NCBI GenBank assembly: GCA_001792895.1
Contig: MARA01000019.1
Span: forward strand, 62,001-126,000
Source of the DNA: Lentinus brumalis
Taxonomy: Eukaryota > Basidiomycota > Agaricomycetes > Polyporales > Polyporaceae
DNA length: 64,000 nucleotides
Direction of reading: 5' to 3'
Position 1 is the stretch's first letter. Each line of letters opens with the position of its first letter. Positions 1 to 11,478 of this stretch are shown here, in pieces. The position numbers were made by a program, and so were the translations under genes. The notes under the pieces are model-generated. The model ran no database searches, was not told the DNA's origin, and saw only the letters and a program-made list of their open reading frames with translations.

Positions 1-118
1 CTCCAAGTCGGCGGTCCAGAACGTCAGAACGCCCAGGCACTGTGTGACGTTGTTGAGGTGCGTGGTGGCATTCTGATCCGATCTCCTCGTCAGGAGTTAA
101 TCTGAGCCGGCCTTTCGT

Positions 119-140
119 CATATGTACATACATACATATG
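119..140. repeat. short palindrome
   Basis: An 8-bp arm (CATATGTA) and its exact inverse complement (TACATATG) flank a 6-nt CATACA spacer. Bases 1-380 otherwise show no convincing coding sequence on either strand. Confidence 0.5.
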
Positions 141-380
141 CAGGCCGCAGGGGGCCCAGATCCCTGCGTAACCGAGTGGCAGATGACGAGTGACATCTGT
201 TCGCCACCATATTGACGACTGGTACGTGCTTACTTCTCGCGTATGAAGCTCTTCAAGTTCCTTGTCATAGAATGCAAATACTATCGTTGTTCACTAGCAT
301 CACTATCGAGGACGCTGCTCGTGCATGGGTGTGACACCCGCTAATCTGTTTACTACGATGTGCTACGCTCGGCCGAAGTG

Positions 381-1157
381 TCACGATCCCCTAAGTAGAA
401 GGCAGACACTAGAGAAGGTAGTATGAGCCGGCAAACCGCTGAACCACCGTATGGCCTTCCCGACCCGCGTCTTCGCACGCCCTCCAGAGATCCTTATACT
501 GCCACAACGTATCAATTGTAGGCGGCCAGATATCGTACCAGTCAGTCCAGATGGCGACGGCATCCTCTTCGTCTGTGCCTCCCGGCTACATAACGACAGC
601 CACGTGAGCCCGTGAACGTTATGGTAGGAGACGTCGTTGGAATGCGTCCCGGAGTTCTCCGGAGTGCAGATTGTGAGATGTTGCAGCGGGGAACCGTTGG
701 TCGCTCTTAACTCCGTCGCGTGGAGGAGCGGACGCACGTCAGGAAGCAAGGACCGAGGGGCGAGGATGGACAGGGTGATCGACGTGAGACTAGGGCATAG
801 AATCCGGGGTGCCGTTTGAGTTAAAATGGCCGCGAGCTGAGAGATGATGATCCCTCTGTAGTCTCGGGGCGATAGGTGTGTCAACGCAGGCATGTGCTCC
901 AGGGCCGAGCGGAGAGGGAGGTTCTCGGCCTGTGCGCCGGGACCTCTTTGAACGATGCTTTCGACTCGCGGTTCCTCCCCAGTTGCGAGGTCTTGTCGGT
1001 CAGCTCCGAATGTATCGAGTAGGGAGTGTCCCAACCCGTCGTGGGAGGTTTGCCCGATCCGCACACAGGACAGGTCCTTGCATGCTGAAAACGTTGTGGC
1101 GTGCTCTAGCGTGGCGTAGGACGATCTGAGTGAACCTGCCGACAGCACGAGTGTCAT
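381..1157 (-). pseudogene. LRR-type (F-box family) gene fragment, copy A
   Basis: A minus-strand open frame of about 258 codons reads like the middle or C-terminal leucine-rich part of the fungal F-box/LRR proteins found elsewhere in this window (alternating short hydrophobic strands such as CPSLTSITLSIL). No F-box is present and no start is convincing, so I treat it as a fragment. A related stretch lies at about 2243-2932. On the plus strand the two share blocks such as gggagacgtcgttgg, a run ending ggtgcaga, and gggtgatcgac, so they are diverged duplicates on the same strand. The intact family would recruit substrates to SCF ubiquitin ligases; this copy is unlikely to be functional. Assignment to the LRR class is by pattern only. 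Confidence 0.4.
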
Positions 1158-1248
1158 AAGCGAGCGTCGGAGTACGATCAGGCTGCTCTAAACCTTCAGC
1201 AACACATATCCATACGTTTGCCAAGTCGCACGCAAACATAGTGAACTA

Positions 1249-2218
1249 TCAGAGCTTGGCGGAGACCCCATCCGATCCAAATGCAAGCCTGACGTTCGTG
1301 CCAGCTCTCGCTCTGGAGTCGACACGAGCGACCTCGATCTGTCCCTCCACCTTCGCAAGCTCTCCGCCTTCGACCCAGCGACGGAACGCCTCGGCATCGA
1401 CCTCGAGTGCGGACTTGCGATTCGCGTGCGACCAGCTCGCATCTTTCAGGAGGTACAGTGCGCAGGTGATGATGGCGAAGTCGCCTAGCACGGCGTAGGG
1501 GAGGAGTGGGTTCGCGGCGCCCTCCTTGAAGTTAGCAGGCAGCTGGTGGAGCGCGACTGGATTGCCTTCTGAGAGTCCTGTCGCAGCTGAGGCGATGTGC
1601 TGGCGAGAACAGATCGTGCCCACTGGTGTCCTGCAGTCAGCGAACGCGCCGCAGTGCCTAAGGAGAACATCACTCACCGACATGTAGTAGCCAATCGCCT
1701 CGGGATTCTTCGTGACTGCCCTGATGAGGTCCAACCCGCAGATATGGATCGTGCCCTCCCAGATCTTCTCAACCATGGCGTCACGGATCAGTCTGAACGA
1801 CAGTGAGCACCCCGGCTAAGACGGCCAACCTAACCATGCACCGTCCGATGCCCGTCTCATCCATGTACCCAAGTTCACCGAGAGCACCCATAGCCTGCTC
1901 CATCCCCCTCGTCGCCCACTCTGCCACATACATCTTCACCGTCGGAGTCAACAACCGCAGCCGCGCCTCTTCCCCGGCGCTTGCCTTGCTACACTCGCTT
2001 TTACCCAAAAGCACGATCGCGCCGAACGTCAAATGTGTCGATGCGCGATGCAGCAAGGAATTGTCCGCGAGCGTCGCAACGTGCAGCGGCACGTCCTTCA
2101 GCAACGTCGTGCCGCCCCTGATGGCGCGCACACCCGCGTATGCCCGCCCGATCGAGAGACTGCGCTGCAGCGAGCCAACAGAGTGCACCACAGAGTGCAC
2201 GCGCGTGATGCTGAGCAT
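1249..2218 (-). pseudogene. acyl-CoA dehydrogenase (AidB/ACAD11-like), C-terminal half with frameshift
   Basis: The minus strand carries the C-terminal half of an AidB-type acyl-CoA dehydrogenase, a FAD enzyme that oxidises acyl-CoA thioesters. Visible hallmarks are ITRVHSVVHSVG, the HVATLADNSLLHR region, LLGKSE, RLLTPTVKMYVAEWA, ELGYMDETGIGR and IRDAMVEKIWEGT. Splicing out a 49-nt intron, which ends just before CTG ATC CGT, restores GIGR-LIRDAMVEKIWEGT exactly. A probable second intron follows YYMS. The last residues are SAKL, and AKL matches a type 1 peroxisomal targeting signal. Two defects show decay. The N-terminal half, including the FAD-binding part, is missing because the sequence upstream is LRR copy B. 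Near 1551-1554 the frame shifts by one base between AIQSR and LHQLPANFK. The first retained exon starts with a possible acceptor (CTCAG) but has no exon upstream. Confidence 0.85.
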
Positions 2219-2242
2219 CGACGTGATGCACTTACGCCCTCA

Positions 2243-2932
2243 TTAACAGGTCCGAGGAGCCACGCAGCCCGAGCTCGGCGGTGGGGACACCGTGGGTGCC
2301 GATCTTGTTCTTGAGTCGGTGCATGAGGACGCCGCTGGACAGCGGGGGACGCTATGCAGGGAGACGTCGTTGGGTTGTGCCGTCCCGGAGTCCTGCGGGG
2401 TGCAGACGGCCAGTCGATCGAGCGGGCGCAGTCGGTGCGGGGCTCGAACACCGTCGCGTGCAGGAGGGAGTCGCACTGGCAGGTCGGGGAGCAAGAACCG
2501 GGGAGCGAGGATAGAGAGGGTGATCGACTTGAGGTGGGGGCACTGGCAGGACCGGTACCCTGTGGGAGAGGATGGCTGCGAGCTGAAAGATAATGCATAT
2601 GTTCCCCCTGTAGTCGCGGAGCCATAGCAAGAGGCGGGTCGGCGCGCGCATGCGTTCCATCGTTGGGCGGGGAGGCATGCGGGCTTCGTTCAACGTTGGG
2701 TTGATACACTCCATTCGGAGAACCTCTGCAGTTGCTAGCTCTTGTCAAAGGACCTGGAGTATCTGCGGGAGCCACTCTTCATCTCAGTACTTAGTCCGAG
2801 TTGCATGCTGGACCGACCGGTACCGGCGCATGCAGAGAATGTGGTGTGGCGCGCTATCGTCTGCCGAAGAGCGACCCCGGGCCTACTCGCTAATTTTGAC
2901 CCGAGGCACGATGCGAGGCTATATTGCGACAA
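2243..2932 (-). pseudogene. LRR-type (F-box family) gene fragment, copy B
   Basis: Diverged duplicate of the fragment at 381-1157. It shares RDYRG followed by QLAAIL, the CTP(E/Q)(N/D)SGT block followed by NDVS, and TTFSAC upstream. The frame is broken: matching blocks fall in different frames (about 2243-2494, 2352-2714 and 2735-2932), so it cannot encode one intact LRR protein without several corrections. It abuts the truncated end of the acyl-CoA dehydrogenase, which places a rearrangement breakpoint near 2220-2245. Confidence 0.4.
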
Positions 2933-4604
2933 GAGATGAGGTGAGCCCGCACGGTGATCAAGTCTCCACCTTCAAAGTCTCGAAGCTCGAATTGAATGTT
3001 CTTGCACGTACTTACTTTCATGAGTATGGCTCTTCCAGTCCTGCGGACGCGCTGAGTAGCTCCCGTCCTGCTGGGTTCGAGAAGCCAGCCGCGGCTCACA
3101 GCTCTAGAACTGAGGGAGAAAGAGACTGGGGAGACCCGGGAGAGCAGTGAGTCGGAGTCCGGACGACAGACGTGGTTGACAAGGCGAGATAAGATGAGAT
3201 AAGATAAGATACGATAAGATCGGTTCATTGACGTGTTGCCGGTGACACACCCAACTCAAACGTTTGCAGGCTCTCCGGATCCACTACTGCCCGTCGTGAG
3301 CTTGTGAACCTTTGTGGCCTGGACCAGCGGACGATATGGGAGATGTCAGTCAGTGGAGCGGCGCAGTTTTTCGTGATTGCGTGGACCGCGACACGCGCAC
3401 GACAGTGAGTTTCCGTGTCGTACCCTTGCGTGCATTCATTGACTTATGGACTCGACTTCATAAGGCCTCTGGTACGGCGTGCGGTTAGCGTCGCTGAGGC
3501 CGTGTGTTGACATACGCGTCCTGGCGCTGCTTATCCTCGTTTGAAACCTGAGGTTCCGCGCGGATGTGCGCAAGACCTCTGGACGGTTCTGCGCTAGGCC
3601 TTCGAAACCGATGCGTCTTCATAGCGTTTGCGCACCTCCACACGACGCGTGGCGGGGTAGGGACGTTGATGAGCTTCCCTGAAGGAAGATGTAAGTGCGT
3701 GTTAGGGCGCCGATTTCGAAGAGTATACTTGAACTGATATCAGTTACGTGTCAGTTACACAGAAGAGCTTCCGCACGTTGTCATGCGAGCAGTGATCAAT
3801 GATTGTTCGCTCTACCTCAGCAGGGACCCAGCCTTCGTTCATGCCGTCATAAACTCCGTAGGCAGGTTTGGAAACTGCGCTACTCGAAGACACAACTATT
3901 ACAATGAAATCATTCCCGAGGTACGTCCCTTCAATGTAAAGGACTGGTCTTGTGGTGCATCTTTCTCACGAATACTTTCACAAGCTCTGACCCACGCCGC
4001 CCATCGACGCAGTACCAGTCTGACAGATCGCGCATCATCTGTTCATCTATCATGGCCGCATCGCGCAGAAGAACTTACCCAGACCCTGTCAGCTGCTGCA
4101 GCGGGGCTGTACAGATACAACCAGCTGGGTTCGGGTTGCAACGCACTCGCAGCGGGCCTCCGCTCTCCGAACTGCTCGACCGGCCCCCGACACCCCTTCT
4201 TCGGTCTCCTTAACGTCGACTCCTTGGTGATTTCCCGACCGTAATGTCACGGCTAGTTAAGACGGTGTTAGCGTTGACCTCCGCGCCTGCGAATGCACGG
4301 CGCAGGGGGCACAGGGCTGTCGCCAAGAAGATGGGCGCTACTCGGATATCTCGCCATGAATCGGACGGAGCAAGTATGGATGCCCACAGTTGCGTAGACG
4401 AAGCACTGAACTGTTGTTTACAGTCCAATGGGAGATGTTATCTGTACCTCCAACTCTTCTGGCTGTCGATGACGGAGACGATGACTTGGTGACACCGGCG
4501 TGGTTCCCGGGGAACGGGCAAGGTGAGCAGTGGACGCAACTGACGTTCGAGTAAGGAACTGACGAATTTGTCAAGCATGTGAACGTTCTCCTGCCAGGTC
4601 TTCC
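2933..4604. other. no supported gene
   Basis: Short open frames occur on both strands, the longest at 3783-4244 (+), but none has convincing splice structure or family resemblance. The end of this stretch is the presumed promoter and 5' leader of the F-box gene at 4605. Confidence 0.5.
3186..3220 (+). repeat. GATAAG/GATGAG tandem motif
   Basis: Five or six near-tandem copies of GATAAG or GATGAG in 35 bp. GATA-factor sites (WGATAR) are known regulatory elements in fungi (nitrogen, iron and light response). Whether this one is used is unknown; it could equally be a simple repeat. Confidence 0.45.
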
Positions 4605-5880
4605 ATGCCGGCCGTCTACTCCGATATGAAGCTGCCATTCGAGCTTTGGGAGCTGGTGTTTGATGGTCTCGACGATGGGTACGACATTCACTCCCTCGCC
4701 CGCGTATGCCATGGGTTGAAGAGGGTCGCCGAGGACGCGATCAAACGTCATGCGAATTTCACAAAGTCACACAGAGCTGTGACACTGACTTCGTACGAGT
4801 CGATGCTCAGTCTGCTGGACCTCGCTGAATCGTCTCCGCGCGTCTCCTTGGCCATCCGTGACTTGACCATCCAATATCAGATACGTTGGAGTTCGACGTC
4901 CAACGTCCCTGTTCCTCGACTTCTCCTGGATATCCTGAAAGCCCTCCCCAATCTCCGAAGTCTGTCCCTCCACATCTCGAGCGACAGGTTGGTCTCAGTA
5001 TGCCTCCGAGCAGGCCTACTTTCCGTGGTTCATCCGCACCTGCGCAGCTTTGACACCTCGCTAGCGTATTCCTCGGATATTCTTCGTTTCCTCCAACAAC
5101 ACCCTGCCATCGAAGACCTCTCCATCCCAGATCTCTCCGTTCCCGACCGTCTCTCCATCCCAGACCTTTCACTCTCACTCTCCATCCCCGACCAATTTCT
5201 GGGAGTCAACATCTTGGATCTGCCACGCTCGCTTCCTTCGCTTCGTATCCTTTCGTGCGGACTTGAGACATTCATGCGCTTTCGTCGGGCTTCGACTCTG
5301 ACTCACCTCCACCTCCGCCTTTACGTTCCCCAGACCCTCGAAACGATCGGCTCTCTTTTAGGGCCACAACTCGTCAGCCTCCGACTTGGGGTGCTGGAGC
5401 GACTCCCGGACCTTCACTCCCCGCGAGTCGTATGGTCTCCCCAGGACATCCTGACGCGCTTCCCGCGTCTGGCATACATCGAGGTCCACATGTTCGAGGT
5501 CCGTGCGGTGTGTCGTCACACTTCCCCATGCTGACCGAATTTACGTGATCTAGCCGGATCTGCTTCCCCATCCTATTCAGTGGCAGCAGAAGCGCGACAA
5601 GTCGCTACGGCCAGACAGGCGGACGCCGCTGACCGTGGCATGGGTCCTCGAAGAGGACGCATGGGGGACGCTTCTGGACCCACGGGATACCGACATCGTG
5701 CGCCAGCTCTTCGAGGAGGTGGCGTTCGACGTTCTGTGCCACTGGACTCCATACATTACACGTATCGTCTACGGAGACTCAGGCGTACCTGACACATCCG
5801 TCACATTGAACGCCAGCGGTGACAATGTGGCTCGCGGCGATCATGCGTCGCTGGGAGAGGACTATTGGAAGCGGGTTTGA
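4605..5880 (+). CDS. F-box protein with C-terminal LRR-like region
   Basis: Two exons (4605-5498 and 5554-5880) joined across a 55-nt intron in phase 0 give 406 residues. The N-terminus LPFELWELVFDGLDD followed by LARVCHGLKRVAEDAIKRH (residues about 10-48) is a typical F-box, the Skp1-binding segment of SCF ubiquitin ligases. The remainder alternates leucine-rich strands (ALPNLRSLSLHI, LPSLRILSCGLE, GPQLVSLRLGVLERL) as in basidiomycete F-box/LRR proteins. Residues about 168-200 contain an in-frame repeated SIPDLS/SVPD motif. The second exon has the same tail layout as the minus-strand gene at 33.5-34.7 kb, so the two are paralogues. The upstream ATG at 4605 was chosen; the ATG at 4626, directly before the F-box, is an alternative. 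Substrate unknown. Confidence 0.85.
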
Positions 5881-6480
5881 GGAGGGAACGTCATATGCCA
5901 CAGTTTTCGGCAGCTCCTTATAAGCTTGATGCGTTCTGTACTTATCTCGTAGAACTATGTATTGACCAGAATCACCACTTGTACTATTTACTCCTTGTCA
6001 TCTGCTGCGTCCAATACTCCCTAACGATAGCTTGCTCATGTCTCGCTTTGACGACCGAAATCCCGAGGGAAGACAGTAAGAAAGCAGGGAAAGTGACGTT
6101 TGCCTGGAACTCTGAGTATCACGTGACTCTCGCCACATGGTAGCGGGGAGGCAGGCGTCAAGGGCTAAAGCAAGCTCTCGCTTCTTCCCTTTCTACCACT
6201 CGCAGCACTTGGTCTGCATGGAAACCTCTTGCTCGTGCATTTGCACCGCGCCAGGTCAGTGCTCATACCTGAGCCATTGTCTCTTTCCTTAGCCGTGTGA
6301 AATTTTCTCACCGCAAGCACCGGTAGCTAACCACTGCCTTTTGTTGCAGTTGTATACCCTCGATGACTGCTATGCTTGCGAGACCATTTGCTATGACTCA
6401 CGACTCTACGATGCGCCTTTCGAGGCCACTTCACGACCGCACTATGACGAACGCGTCCTGCGATCATCCCTACAGCAGGT
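5881..6480. other. intergenic
   Basis: 3' flank of the F-box gene and presumed promoter of the next gene. A short ATG frame (6363-6478) ends at a GT donor, but its phase does not join the following exons, so I did not include it. Confidence 0.5.
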
Positions 6481-7682
6481 ATGACGCCGCAAGAGGTGAA
6501 GTCTCATTTCCTGCGCATGTTCACCATGTCTTGCCGCGCGTTCGAGACTGACCCTGTACCGTTCGTTACCCTATGTGATGCAGGATTTTATGGGAAGAAA
6601 GGTGTACTGGATGAAAATAAGAATTCGACCGTCCTGGAGCATGCGCATCTGCCCACGAGCCGCCTACTCAACGTCTCCGGTAAGCGCAGGCGACGCGACG
6701 TGTCGCGTGAGAACCGTCAGTAGTTACTTCTATCTAGTTATCAACTGCTGACGCAATGTCATGTTGCTTCAGATGTCCCTTTGCCAGCACAGGATGCGTT
6801 ACCTGCCCCGACACGCCACCGGGTGGCCACCGATGTTTGCGTCAACATCAGTGAGTAGCGCACTCCGGGCCAGGTTGGCTCGCCGTTCTGATGTCGATAT
6901 CGTCAGGTGCCTTTGAGGAGGATGTTAATCCGTTCATCGATCCCGACAGAGAGTGGGAGGTCTCTCCTGAGCCATCCCACGGTAACACCGCCTCATCTCC
7001 GGAGCCCGTAAGCGACGACTGCCTTCAACTTGATGCGGACGCGACACCACTGGACGAAGAGACGTTCATCTACACTCCTCAAAGCTCTACCACCTCGCCT
7101 GCAGATCGGCCCGATCAGCGCGAACGTCCACCCAATGGGGAGAAGAAATCATCCGCGAGGCCGAGGCGGCGCTCGTGGAAGGCTCCTGGACCTTCCCCTC
7201 TATCGAAGGTCGCTCACTATATCATTGTCGACCACCGTTCCCTCCAAATATTTCCGGGACCGGATGCGACTGAAGAGACGTCCTCCGGACGCCGTCCGCT
7301 TAGGATCCGCCCGCTCCCCAGGACGCTCGCTGGCAAGCACCGGGGACGTGTGGCGGTATCCCTCTTCTACAACTTCTTATTGCGAACCTTTCTGCGCCGC
7401 ATCTACTCCCTCGACATCGAATCTCCGGAGCTGGACTTCGTGGACGCGGAGAGCATCGAGTTCCTGCTTGACTTACAGGTCGACCTTTTACGCGGCTTTG
7501 TCGTCATTCCATCGCTATCATCGTACACTACACCGGAGCGTTCTGCATTCGGCACTCCGCGGCGTCGTTTCCTATGGAGGGCCGGCCAGACGTTTCCTCG
7601 TCGGCTCGAAGATTATGAACGGGCCACAGCGAGGTTGCTCGCGCGGAAGCGCACCGCTCCGACATTCCAAGGAACCGCCTAA
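6481..7682 (+). CDS. array gene A: Ser/Pro-rich protein with PSPL motif and PPP/GFxV-type C-terminal block
   Basis: Exons 6481-6679, 6773-6850 and 6907-7682 join in frame through two phase-1 introns to give 350 residues. The middle is acidic and disordered (DREWEVSPEPS, then acidic runs), followed by a basic stretch RPRRRSWKAPGPSPLSK whose core recurs in other array genes. Near residues 255-270 LRRIYSLDIESPELDF aligns with the SLDIPPPF and QLNLPPPL blocks of the genes at 13.7 and 29.6 kb. About 25 residues later RGFVVIPSLSSYTTPE matches their G(F/Y)xV element. No known domain was recognised. The composition suggests a nuclear protein, which is inference only. The start is the least certain part. 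Confidence 0.6.
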
Positions 7683-8836
7683 TATCTTTGCTTCTCTCAC
7701 TTAAAGTCTTCCTTTTCTTTGCAGCTTGGATACAAGAAGGGACGTTGTTTTACTGGACGATCTTGATGGAAGAGTACGGTACACGAGTTTCGAGCAATGG
7801 ATTGCGCTTATCTGCCCGCATGCTTCCCACTCTCACCTATCCTTGCCGAACCCTCCCTCCTCCCTCGTCGCGCTCTCGCTGCTGTATCTGTAGATAGTTA
7901 CCATTTGTATCCCTGGTTCTCGCTCTGCTGGTTGCTTTCGTTGCTACGCTAGTCACCATGCCTAACATTTCAACGTTTCTCCCCCGATACTAGTAGTATG
8001 CGTTCAAGCCAACAGCCATTTCCCACATAGGGCCACCGTCGAAGACCGATACGGGCCAGACTGTTTGCTGAAACGATACGTTGGAAATGTTAGTCCATCT
8101 CTCCGAGAAGACTAACAGGCGCACTCGCCGCGCCTTCGACAGCCTTCGGACACCTCCGAGGCGTCACTTGTGCCGAATACGGACGGTCCCTGCCTTCCTT
8201 CTCTCTACCATGGTCCAGGCTAACCCCTTACGCTTTCTGTGTCTTTGGACAGCTCCAGGCAGCCACAAATGCTCGACGGAACGCTGAAAATCACGGCCTT
8301 CGGGCAGACACGCCACAGGTGCTCAGCAGTCGCAAACGACCCCGGGCCCAACGTCCCACGTATTGAGGGCAAGGGAAGCCACGGGCAACACCATGCTCGA
8401 AATAATACGGGTGTCCCTTGTTTGAACTGGAGACGAGTCCACCCGTGATGCCTTTCGATGGCGTACGACCCAACTCGTAGATGCAACGAACTCATTCCGC
8501 TCCACAACTGAACACAGATAATGTCGGACGAGGAGGCCCGCTGAGGATGGGAAGTATATCGGCCTCACCTCCAACCCTCACTTGCAGAGCAACGCAGTGA
8601 TGGTCCATTTGTAGGCGCAAGTGCCGAGCCCCGGAATCGATGCATACTTACCTAGGTCATAGGGACAAAAGTGAGTTGCTCTCCGCCCACACCTGGGGCG
8701 CTATTGGGTGGGATATACTAAAATACCTCAACCCTTGCTCCGTCAGACTGCAGTTGGGCTGCAGTTTGGACGTGCTTCGGCACGAGCCGGACGCTTCAGA
8801 CTCCGACGCTTCTCCGAAACGCAATCGCTCCACACC
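7683..8836. other. intergenic, no supported gene
   Basis: 3' flank of gene A and 5' region of the next gene. Several short overlapping frames on both strands around 8220-8570 show no splice logic or familiar motif. Confidence 0.5.
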
Positions 8837-10191
8837 ATGTCTCCCAACCACGATTCAACCCATCCACATACCACAGCGGCCTTCAGCCAGTCTATTCCCG
8901 TACCTTGCTTGCTACCAGAGACCACCCTCAGTGCACCCACTTCGAAACTATCATTCCCTGCTCCCCCACTACCCGCCCGACGACATGCGTCTCCGCTCAC
9001 CGCTCGCCGCACTCACCGCAGCGATCATAAACGCAGCAAGCCCGAAGCCGAAACATGTATCCAATATGTCTATCCATACCGGGGTATACGATGAAGGTTC
9101 CGGAAGTACTACGGACGAGAATCTCTCTTCATCGGTGATCACAGGTCAGTAACCACCCCATCTGGAACCACCCCGATTCTGAACGTGATAGCGGCGACAG
9201 ACCAACTTTTCGACATGGAATTTAAGCCCACACTGAAGCTTATTACAAAGTCTATTGATTCGCAGGCGACACTGCCGTCTCATGGTTCGTATCCTGACCA
9301 CTGTGTAGCTCTAGTCACTGATCAATCCGTCCCAGATGTCCTGATGGACATGCTTGACGAGGAGATTGACGACGAATTGCTAGAACTGGATGAGGATGAA
9401 ATATTGAGCATTTGTTAGTTGATTTAGTTTCGCATCGTTCTCCAAGTCGCTGACAGCCCTTCACTATAGTATCGGATTTTCCGCTCACCCCGGATGGCAC
9501 TGGAGCATTTCTCCTCACGGAACATCGTCCGGGCTCCGACAACGACTTCTCTCTTGCGAGCTTCCTCGCACAGCGACCCAAGATCCAAGCCGTTGCTGAG
9601 GATGTCCCGAACATTCAGACTGCTTGCAAGTGTCACCGACAACAAGGACGTGGTGAGTGCAGAGTTCATTTCTCGGAGCGTAACATGCAACTGAAGCATG
9701 CCCGAACACAGACATAGTAATCTCTGACCGACCCGTCTCTGATGCCGACCACCGCTCCTGTGAATTCGAGATGGCGAAGATGTATATCTCCGATCTTGAG
9801 CACGGCAAGATGTGGGAGAGCACTGTTCGCCAGGGCCTTCCTCCCCGAAAGGACCGGCTGCATCACTTGTTCGACGAGGCCCCTTCGAAGCGTCCGAATG
9901 CTGCCCCACTCAGCTTCCTCCTGATTGAAAACCAATTTGCGGCTGCGTAAGTATCCTTCTTCCGCCCTTCTCTGCCCTCGGAGCTGACAGTGATATCATA
10001 GCGTCAATCGTGCGTACAGGGCGTCAGGGGACACTTTCCAGCCCTTTGCGGAGTACCGGATACCACTTAAACGGGAACGCGTCGTCGACTTTGGAGTTCG
10101 CAGACCCGAGTCTGGATCGTTGAACGAGATTCTTGTCGAGCATGCTCATGTCTTCATCTCCCGGCTCTTGCCATTCCATCCATCTCACTAG
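8837..10191 (+). CDS. array gene S: six-exon protein of unknown function
   Basis: Exons 8837-9056, 9097-9144, 9201-9413, 9470-9652, 9712-9946 and 10002-10191 join without a frame break to give 362 residues. Intron phases are 1,1,1,1,2, the array pattern. Exon 1 is Ser/Pro/His-rich and ends in a basic box (RTHRSDHKRSKPEAET) just before the first intron. Exon 3 is strongly acidic (LDEEIDDELLELDEDE). The last two exons look globular (FEMAKMYISDLEHGKMWE, then FAEYRIPLKRERVVDFGVRR). No domain recognised. The first intron is only 40 nt and its donor was chosen because it gives a clean frame. Confidence 0.7.
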
Positions 10192-11478
10192 ATCCATGCG
10201 ATCCGAGTCCGCCGCTACTCGACCGTTGCCCAAGGGGGTGACTGTCTTCTCGCGAGGTTCTACGACGTTCCCTATGAGTCGTCTCCACGATCCCGTTCTA
10301 CAATCCTGGACACCACAAATCATCTCCTCACGCCTCTCACACATCGGCTTATCCTTATTCGCATCGTACCGTGTCCTGCCGTCATCCTCGCTATCGCAGT
10401 CAAACGCGTGTCTGCAGTGCACGGCTAACATGCACGTGTCAGATTCTGCGCCTTGACGTTCGCCGCTGTCTTGCTTTGCCCGCTCTGCCAGTGCACATAC
10501 GCTTTACTTCTCCTTTCAAACGCCCATTTCCCATCAACTTGTTCCCTGATATCTCTGCTGTACTTACTCTCGCCTGCGTGTTACGTTCAGTATATATTGT
10601 AGCGTTGTATCATACATGTACTGTACTTTCTCGTCGTTCGAGCCCGATCGGGACTCGAACTTGACGATCCTTCTTACTAGCCAATCAGAATGCGAGACGC
10701 GTCGCACGCCTGAGCGCGCACTGCTCTTGCTGTTGCTCCGAAACTCCCATCTTTTCCGAAGCCCTGCTTCTCATCTCAACACATGGCAGAGTCAGAGCCA
10801 AGCAGGACTGCCTCTTTGATATGCGGCCACTCGGTGTACGTAGCGCTCACGAGCATATGCCAGCTGGCAGCGAAATGTTTACTAAATTTTGACCAGGCTG
10901 GCTCTATCGTGAACGCTACTCCTCGTGTCATGCCAGCGGGCTATACAATACTGAGCATAGCTCCATACGCAGCTGGTACCCAGCTTGATAGGCTGTCTCA
11001 GGGCATCAGTTGAGCTCCGTGTATGATCTGAGTCGCCAGTCAACATTCAGCAGGAGCAGGGAAGACACAAAGGCCCACACGTGTCTTGCTTAAAGATTGA
11101 GCGGGTGGCACCTGACTTCTAACAACTCGACAGGGAAAAATTTGGGCAAAGTGTCCAAGTCGTGCAGAACCCTGGCTGGGCCAGAGCGTCGCGGTACTAT
11201 TGGTATGTGGCAGATTTTCGGTTGAATAGACTAGTGCACTGTGTATGTTAACAATAAGGACATAGGCAGCGTGGGAAAACGACGATTTGGGGCGGGGTGC
11301 TGCTTTGGTCGGAGCGGCAGTCCCGTGATCTGCTCGCTTGAACCCACCGGTCGCGCGCGCGGCGTTTAGTTCACCCCTTGCTCTCTGCAATCACCACCAC
11401 AACTTCGCTCAATTCTTCTGAGCTCTTACTTCACCGTTACACGGCCGATATCTCTTCGTTTCTATCACTTTCTCAGCT
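10192..11478. other. intergenic
   Basis: Pyrimidine-rich stretches typical of fungal UTRs and promoters. Short open frames occur but none was supported. Confidence 0.5.

Noticed and set aside
2650..3150. 166-codon plus-strand frame across LRR copy B
   Set aside because: It lies antisense to the duplicated LRR fragment and shares nothing with the corresponding region of copy A on that strand.
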